The notes under the pieces were generated by a model, which searched no databases, was not told the origin of the DNA, and saw only the letters and a program-made list of their open reading frames with translations. Shown piece by piece: positions 60,073 to 64,000 of a stretch of DNA of 64,000 bases. The position numbers were made by a program, and so were the translations under genes. The stretch spans positions 158,755 through 222,754 of the forward strand of contig JAICTZ010000011.1 of NCBI GenBank assembly GCA_025936115.1, in the 5' to 3' direction. The stretch is from Polyangiaceae bacterium (GTDB lineage Bacteria > Myxococcota_A > Polyangia > Polyangiales > Polyangiaceae). Position 1 is the stretch's first letter. Every line of letters starts with the position of its first letter.

Positions 60073-61748
60073 GGTGCACCTCCGTGTTCCGACTTCGCGC
60101 CGTCGGGATTCGTGACCTCGAGGATGTGAAACTCGACACGCCGGTTCGTCCGACGGCCCTCCTCCGTCGAGTCAGTCGTGAGCGGCTGGTCGGCACCGAA
60201 CCCGTTCGCCTTCAGCCGTTCCGCAGCAACGCCGTGCTCGACCAACCAAGCGACCACGGCGTTCGCCCGCTGGCGCGAGAGCTCGCGGTTCGCGTCCCGC
60301 CGTCCCCGGGAATCGGTGTGCCCTTGCACCTCCACGCGCCGGATTTCCGGGTGCGAGCTGAGCACCTCGAGCACTGCCGACAGCACGGCGTTGCTTTCCG
60401 GCTCGAGCTTGGCGCTGCCGAGCTCGAATTCGATGCGATCGAGGATCTCGATGCGATCGCCCGTGACCTTGACGAGGGGGCAGCCGTTGCGCGCAGCGTC
60501 GGCGTTCGGCGCGCCTGCGGTATCCGGACAGGCGTCGTCCGCGTCCGGCACTCTGTCGGCGTCACGATCCGCAGGTGCCGCGGGCACCGCTGGGGCCGCT
60601 GGCGCCGGACAGCCGTGGCGCGTCGGATCGGGACTCGCGGCTCCGGGCTCCGCCGGACAGGCGTCACTCGCATCGACGATGCCATCGCCGTCGCCGTCGG
60701 GCAGCGGACAACCCCGGGTGTCGACTCCGCCCGCCACGTCTGGGCAGGCATCGTCTCCATCGGCCACCCCGTCCCCGTCTCGGTCGCGGGGCGGCGGTGG
60801 AAGAGCCGGAGGAGCCTCCGGCTGCGGGCTCCATTCCGCGGCGGCAAGCACGCGTACCGCGGGCGTTCCGAGACCGCGACCGAATCCGGGCCCTATTCCA
60901 AGGCCGAAACGTAGCCCTTCGATCAAGTAATGTGCGCCGACGGCAAGCTCGAACGGTGTCGCCGTCTTCGTGAAGATCCCTTGCGACACGGACGGCGCGA
61001 TCACCGTGGAGCCCCAGAGCTCGGGTCCCACGAGCAGCCGCCGCTCGAGCAGTCGCAGCCCCACGGCAGCCGCAAACGTCCATGCTGTCCCGATGGGCGT
61101 CCCCGCGACCTCGCGCTCCGCCCGCGCCAATAGCCCCGTCGAGCCGGCGTACGCGAAGCTGCCGGCCTCGCCCGCAACGCGCAGCTCGAGTGCCGCTCGC
61201 GGGTAGCCGTCGCTCGTGAATGCAGCACGCCTACCGGTCGGAAGAAATGCCGTCGTTCCGAGCGCGAGCGAAAACGGCGAAGCGTACGCTCCGTAAAGGC
61301 TGGTTTCGGCCGTCAGTCGCAGGTCACCGACGCCGGGCCCCGAATCGGCGTCGAGCGCCGTCGTCCCGATGACGAGCGGCTCGCCTTCGTTCACGAGCAG
61401 GATCGGTAAGCTTATCCCGAGCTTCAGCCGTTCCCAGAGCACCACGCTGCCACCGAGATGCGCGAAGAGCTGGTGCTTCAGCACGGCCCCGAGCGCGGCG
61501 CCGTCGGGGTCGTAGACGACGAGCGGGCGATACGCGTAGTCCCCGACGATGCCTGCAGCCCAGCGCAGGTGCCCTCGCAGATCGAGCGAATCGAGGACGA
61601 ACCACTCGCTCCCGTGGTCCGCGGGGCGAAAATGATCCAGCGCGAACCCGCTACTCGCCCGGGCTTCACACGCTATCAAGCAAGAGCAAAGGCCCGCCGC
61701 GAGTCCGCGCCGTAGCGACACCTTTGGCCATCCTCGATGATCTCGCAT
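60069..61748 (-). CDS. OmpA-family outer membrane protein with TSP3 repeats
   Basis: The 559-residue protein has a signal peptide with possible lipobox ('CSCLIACEARASSGF') and a ~300-residue beta-rich, barrel-like N-terminal region. About three TSP3-type calcium repeats follow ('DRDGDGVADGDDACPDVAGG', 'DGDGDGIVDASDACPAEPGA', 'DRDADRVPDADDACPDTAGA'). A C-terminal OmpA peptidoglycan-binding domain closes it ('VQGHTDSRGRRDANRELSRQ', 'ANGFGADQPLTTDSTEEG'). The stop overlaps the giant repeat protein start as ATGA, so the two are co-translated and probably act together at the cell surface. Confidence 0.9.
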   Translation of the reverse strand: MRDHRGWPKVSLRRGLAAGLCSCLIACEARASSGFALDHFRPADHGSEWFVLDSLDLRGHLRWAAGIVGDYAYRPLVVYDPDGAALGAVLKHQLFAHLGGSVVLWERLKLGISLPILLVNEGEPLVIGTTALDADSGPGVGDLRLTAETSLYGAYASPFSLALGTTAFLPTGRRAAFTSDGYPRAALELRVAGEAGSFAYAGSTGLLARAEREVAGTPIGTAWTFAAAVGLRLLERRLLVGPELWGSTVIAPSVSQGIFTKTATPFELAVGAHYLIEGLRFGLGIGPGFGRGLGTPAVRVLAAAEWSPQPEAPPALPPPPRDRDGDGVADGDDACPDVAGGVDTRGCPLPDGDGDGIVDASDACPAEPGAASPDPTRHGCPAPAAPAVPAAPADRDADRVPDADDACPDTAGAPNADAARNGCPLVKVTGDRIEILDRIEFELGSAKLEPESNAVLSAVLEVLSSHPEIRRVEVQGHTDSRGRRDANRELSRQRANAVVAWLVEHGVAAERLKANGFGADQPLTTDSTEEGRRTNRRVEFHILEVTNPDGAKSEHGGAP

Positions 61749-62261
61749 CTACGCCGCTCCACTCTCGGCGCGCCTGGCTGCCCTAGCCGAGCCTGTTCCA
61801 CGTGATGGGAACGGCGGCGCGCCCGACATGTGAAGCTAGCAGCAAATTCGTCCGTAAGTCCTCACAAATTACGAGCCTTCTACCCCCACGAAACCACGTC
61901 CGAGCTCACGCAGCCCAGCGTGACCCCAGACGCTCTGTACGCGTTGGGGGCGCCGTACGAGTCGGCGAACTCACGGGAAGAACGCGGCTCGAGGTCGCCC
62001 GGCCAGCGTACTGGGCGCGCACAAGTCACCCATGCGCGCGCGGCGCGGAGTGCCAGCGCAGCGCGGTGTGCCAGCGCGGCGCGTGGTGCCAGCGCGGCGC
62101 GCGGTGCCAGCGCGGCGCGCGAAACGATGCACACGCTGCTCGTTGCCTTCAGCCAGGGTCACGCCTCGCCCGGCGACCCTGTTGCTCGGCGGCGTGGGCT
62201 GCCGCGCGTAGTGCGCCGTCGCACCGTGAACGGCCCTCGTCTCACGTGTGCAGCGGTGCCG
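61749..62261. other. Intergenic region with tandem repeat
   Basis: About 510 bp without a supported gene, upstream of the OmpA-like operon (promoter expected on the minus strand near 61760-61850). An 18-bp imperfect tandem repeat lies at 62043-62120. One open frame passes through it, but its predicted protein (Ala/Arg/Ser repeats) has no family features. Confidence 0.45.
62043..62120. repeat. 18-bp imperfect tandem repeat, about 4.3 copies
   Basis: Units such as GCGCGGTGTGCCAGCGCG repeat at 62043-62060, 62061-62078, 62079-62096, 62097-62114 and partly to 62120. Copies differ at three to five positions. The repeat is in non-coding DNA about 140 bp beyond the stop of the GHTH lipoprotein gene. 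Confidence 0.8.
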
Positions 62262-62609
62262 TCACTTGACGAGCGTCACCTCGTGCGTGTGACCCGCGTC
62301 GTTCGTGGTCGTCACGGTGACGCTTTCGCCGCTCGCGATGGACGTGAGTTGCGCGGCCGTGAGCGTGATTGAATGCGTGTGTCCGGAGTTGTTCGTGGTG
62401 ACGTAGGTCTTGCCGTCCGTCGGCGGGTCGTTCAAATCAGCGAGCGCCACGCAGACGAAATGCGTGTGTCCCTGGACGTTCGTCGTCGTGGCTCCCGCGC
62501 CGTCACATTTGGAACCGTCCTGTGCGCTGTCGTCGTCCCCACCGCCGCAGGCCGTCACCGCAATCAGAGCGAATGAAGACAAAAGAGCGAAACTATCGCG
62601 TCGTCGCAT
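62262..62609 (-). CDS. Small lipoprotein with three GHTH motifs
   Basis: The 115-residue protein has a lipobox ('SFALIAVTACGGGDDDSAQD') and a mature part with three GHTH motifs: 'VQGHTHFVCVALADL', 'SGHTHSITLTAAQL' and 'AGHTHEVTLVK'. The latter two are about 27 residues apart. The repeated His pairs are candidates for metal binding; the overall function is unknown. The start is ATG 62607-62609, preceded by a strong AAGGAGG. The gene is divergent from the small membrane protein. Confidence 0.7.
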   Translation of the reverse strand: MRRRDSFALLSSFALIAVTACGGGDDDSAQDGSKCDGAGATTTNVQGHTHFVCVALADLNDPPTDGKTYVTTNNSGHTHSITLTAAQLTSIASGESVTVTTTNDAGHTHEVTLVK

Positions 62610-62745
62610 GCGCGCCTCCTTCTTGGGATCTTCAGCTCGAACGCGGGTTTTGCGCCAAAGCGGCGTTTCGCCCCGCACCCTGCTGCAACTTTTCTACGCA
62701 CGCCGACCGTTCGGTCGTGCGGTAGTACCATCCTCGAGCGTCGGC

Positions 62746-63219
62746 ATGGAGATAGAGCCCTCATCCCAGTTTGTCGAGCCTCCCCAGGCACCTGGCGTCC
62801 CCATCTACACGGCCGAAGCCGTGCAGAGCATGATTGACGACGAGCATTTACGACTACTCCGCCTCGGCTACTTCATTTCTGCGGCGCACACGGCGATGTA
62901 CATTTTCGTGGGTCTCTTCAACGCGGGGATGGGCATCTTCATTGCACACCTGCCGCTTGGAACGGGTGTGACCTCGTTACCCTCGATGCCGCTGCTCTTC
63001 GGCCTGCTCGGTAGTGTGATCATGGGCCTTGCAGGCATCGGCGCCGTCCTGCAGCTGGTCACCGGCATGCGCTTGAAAGAGCGGAGAAGCCGTCTCCTCT
63101 GCCTGATCACGGCGAGCCTCACCGTCCTCGAAATCCCTTACGGCACCGCGCTCGGCCTCATGACCCTCAGCGTGCTCGCCCGTCCGAGCGTGCGTCGGCA
63201 GTTCGAGCGAACGGGGTGA
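62746..63219 (+). CDS. Small multi-spanning membrane protein
   Basis: The 157-residue protein has a polar N-terminus (about 40 residues) and three to four membrane helices ('LGYFISAAHTAMYIFVGLFN', 'LFGLLGSVIMGLAGIGAVLQ', 'LLCLITASLTVLEIPYGTAL'). The fold resembles small uncharacterised membrane proteins found widely in Myxococcota. No function can be assigned. The start is ATG 62746; the longer upstream frame overlaps the lipoprotein gene on the other strand. Confidence 0.65.
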   Translation: MEIEPSSQFVEPPQAPGVPIYTAEAVQSMIDDEHLRLLRLGYFISAAHTAMYIFVGLFNAGMGIFIAHLPLGTGVTSLPSMPLLFGLLGSVIMGLAGIGAVLQLVTGMRLKERRSRLLCLITASLTVLEIPYGTALGLMTLSVLARPSVRRQFERTG

Positions 63220-63664
63220 CGCGTCCGGCGCGCGTCACGTCACTTCAGCTTGCACTGCTTCAGTTTGAAACTGGCTAGACGGGGTCGAACCAGAGATCCC
63301 GTCGTCAAGGACTGGCGCTATCGGACGGCCCGGCCATCGCGCCGCGCAACCAACGACGCGCTGCACGCGCAGTATGCCGATGCCGTCGATAGGGCCGTCG
63401 CCGGATTCGGCATCCTGTTCGCGACGACCGACACAACCGACGCGGCCGCGATCAGCGCGAGGAGCGCGTTTTCAAAGTCCGATTTGCCTTGACAGAATTC
63501 GTGGCGCTCACGTTCGCGAGCTTGCCCGTCACTCGGAACGCAGTCCGCGCTGCCCGCAGCGGGGCCGCTACTGAGCTCTTGCTGCTTCGACGATTCGCGT
63601 CGCGATTCAGCCCGCGATCGCGCTCGAGGGAGCCCGTCAGGAGCGCCGAAAAGTGGGGCATACA
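63220..63664. other. Intergenic region before the HNH-type gene
   Basis: About 445 bp with no supported gene. A perfect 13-nt palindrome CAGTTTGAAACTG (63261-63273) lies 40 bp after the membrane-protein stop and could be an operator or part of a terminator. A short open frame of 80 codons (63250-63492) has no ribosome-binding site or homology. Confidence 0.4.
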
Positions 63665-64000
63665 ATGCGATACATGCAGACGAACACACCGGTGGATGAG
63701 TTGGAGCTTCATGCCCGGTCCGAACCTCGTGGCCGACGTTCGCTCGCGCAGCTCTCCGACGCCGAGCTCCTCGAAGGGACGCGTCGCCTCGTGGGTCGTT
63801 CGAACCAACTGCTCGCCGAGCTCCTCGTCCACATCGCGGAGGTCGAAGCGCGCGGCATCCACCGCACCCGCGCCTGCTCGAGCCTCTACACCTATTGCAT
63901 CTACGAGCTCCGCTTCTCGGAGGACGAGGCTTTCCGGCGCGTTGCCGCCGCTCGTCTCGTCAGACGCTTCCCGGCACTGCTCGACGCTCTCGCCTCCGGC
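63665..64000 (+). CDS. HNH endonuclease-like protein, N-terminal part
   Basis: The gene starts at ATG 63665 (or 63674) and runs off the window, showing 112 residues. The sequence 'LSDAELLEGTRRLVGRSNQL', 'LLVHIAEVEARGIHRTRACS' and 'SLYTYCIYELRFSEDEAFRR' matches the N-terminal helical region of a large family of HNH endonucleases found in many copies in Myxococcota. The HNH motif itself would be beyond the right edge. The cellular role of these proteins is unknown. Confidence 0.75.
   Translation, partial: MRYMQTNTPVDELELHARSEPRGRRSLAQLSDAELLEGTRRLVGRSNQLLAELLVHIAEVEARGIHRTRACSSLYTYCIYELRFSEDEAFRRVAAARLVRRFPALLDALASG

Noticed and set aside
63278..63303. tRNA-like GACGGG...CCCGTC hairpin
   Set aside because: Only a 6-bp stem with a 14-nt loop; no cloverleaf, anticodon arm or CCA-compatible acceptor stem can be formed.
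63250..63492. 80-codon open frame before the HNH-type gene
   Set aside because: No ribosome-binding site, no family motif and mixed composition; treated as non-coding.

Overview
The window is high-GC DNA dominated by a large flagellar gene cluster. The surrounding genes point to a flagellated member of the Myxococcota (Polyangia-like). The evidence is lipoproteins with long Gly/Ser-rich linkers after the lipobox, thrombospondin type 3 (TSP3) calcium-repeat surface proteins, a C-terminal Cys/membrane-helix/Arg anchor resembling MYXO-CTERM, an NrsF-type membrane partner next to an ECF sigma factor, a Uma2-family protein, and an HNH-endonuclease-like N-terminus at the right edge. This is inference from gene content; no rRNA or other phylogenetic marker is present.

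Left arm (1-22.3 kb): ordinary chromosomal genes. In order: a cut-off gene on the minus strand; a PASTA protein; a zinc alcohol dehydrogenase; leucyl/phenylalanyl-tRNA-protein transferase with a GlcD-type FAD oxidase; a Uma2 protein; a GreA/B-like protein; a NicO-type metal transporter; an ECF sigma/NrsF pair; a periplasmic metallo-beta-lactamase-fold lipoprotein; an MFS symporter with a porin; a polysaccharide deacetylase lipoprotein; a conserved unknown; two convergent SGNH hydrolases; a VOC protein with a histone-H1-like tail; a DUF423 membrane protein; a universal stress protein; a TetR regulator; and two small unknown proteins.

Flagellar region (22.36-52.8 kb): a minus-strand late module csrA-fliC-fliD-fliS, then a minus-strand operon flgG-A-H-I-J-M-N-K-L. 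The two are separated by an island holding a RAYT-type transposase flanked by IS481-like relics and a 7-copy 18-bp tandem repeat. A sigma-54 activator without a receiver domain lies between the flgG operon and a divergent plus-strand operon. That operon runs flgB-C, fliE-F-G-H-I, an insert carrying a decayed nucleotidyltransferase and a small lipoprotein, then fliJ-fliK(?)-flgD-flgE-fliL-M-N-O-P-Q-R-flhB. Strong sigma-54 promoter matches sit directly before flgG and flgB. flhA, flgF, fliA, motA/B, flhF/G and fliW are not in the window.

Right arm (52.8-64 kb): a 2413-residue secreted lipoprotein with 23 tandem 62-residue, four-cysteine, Asp-rich repeats is translationally coupled to an upstream OmpA-family protein carrying TSP3 repeats. 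These are followed by an intergenic region with an 18-bp tandem repeat, a small GHTH-repeat lipoprotein, a small membrane protein and the start of an HNH-endonuclease-like gene.

The most interesting signals are the giant four-cysteine repeat protein with its OmpA partner, the almost leaderless sigma-54 promoters of the flagellar operons, the FliM lacking a CheY-binding peptide, and a dispersed repeat found both in the fliQ-fliR gap and upstream of the alcohol dehydrogenase.
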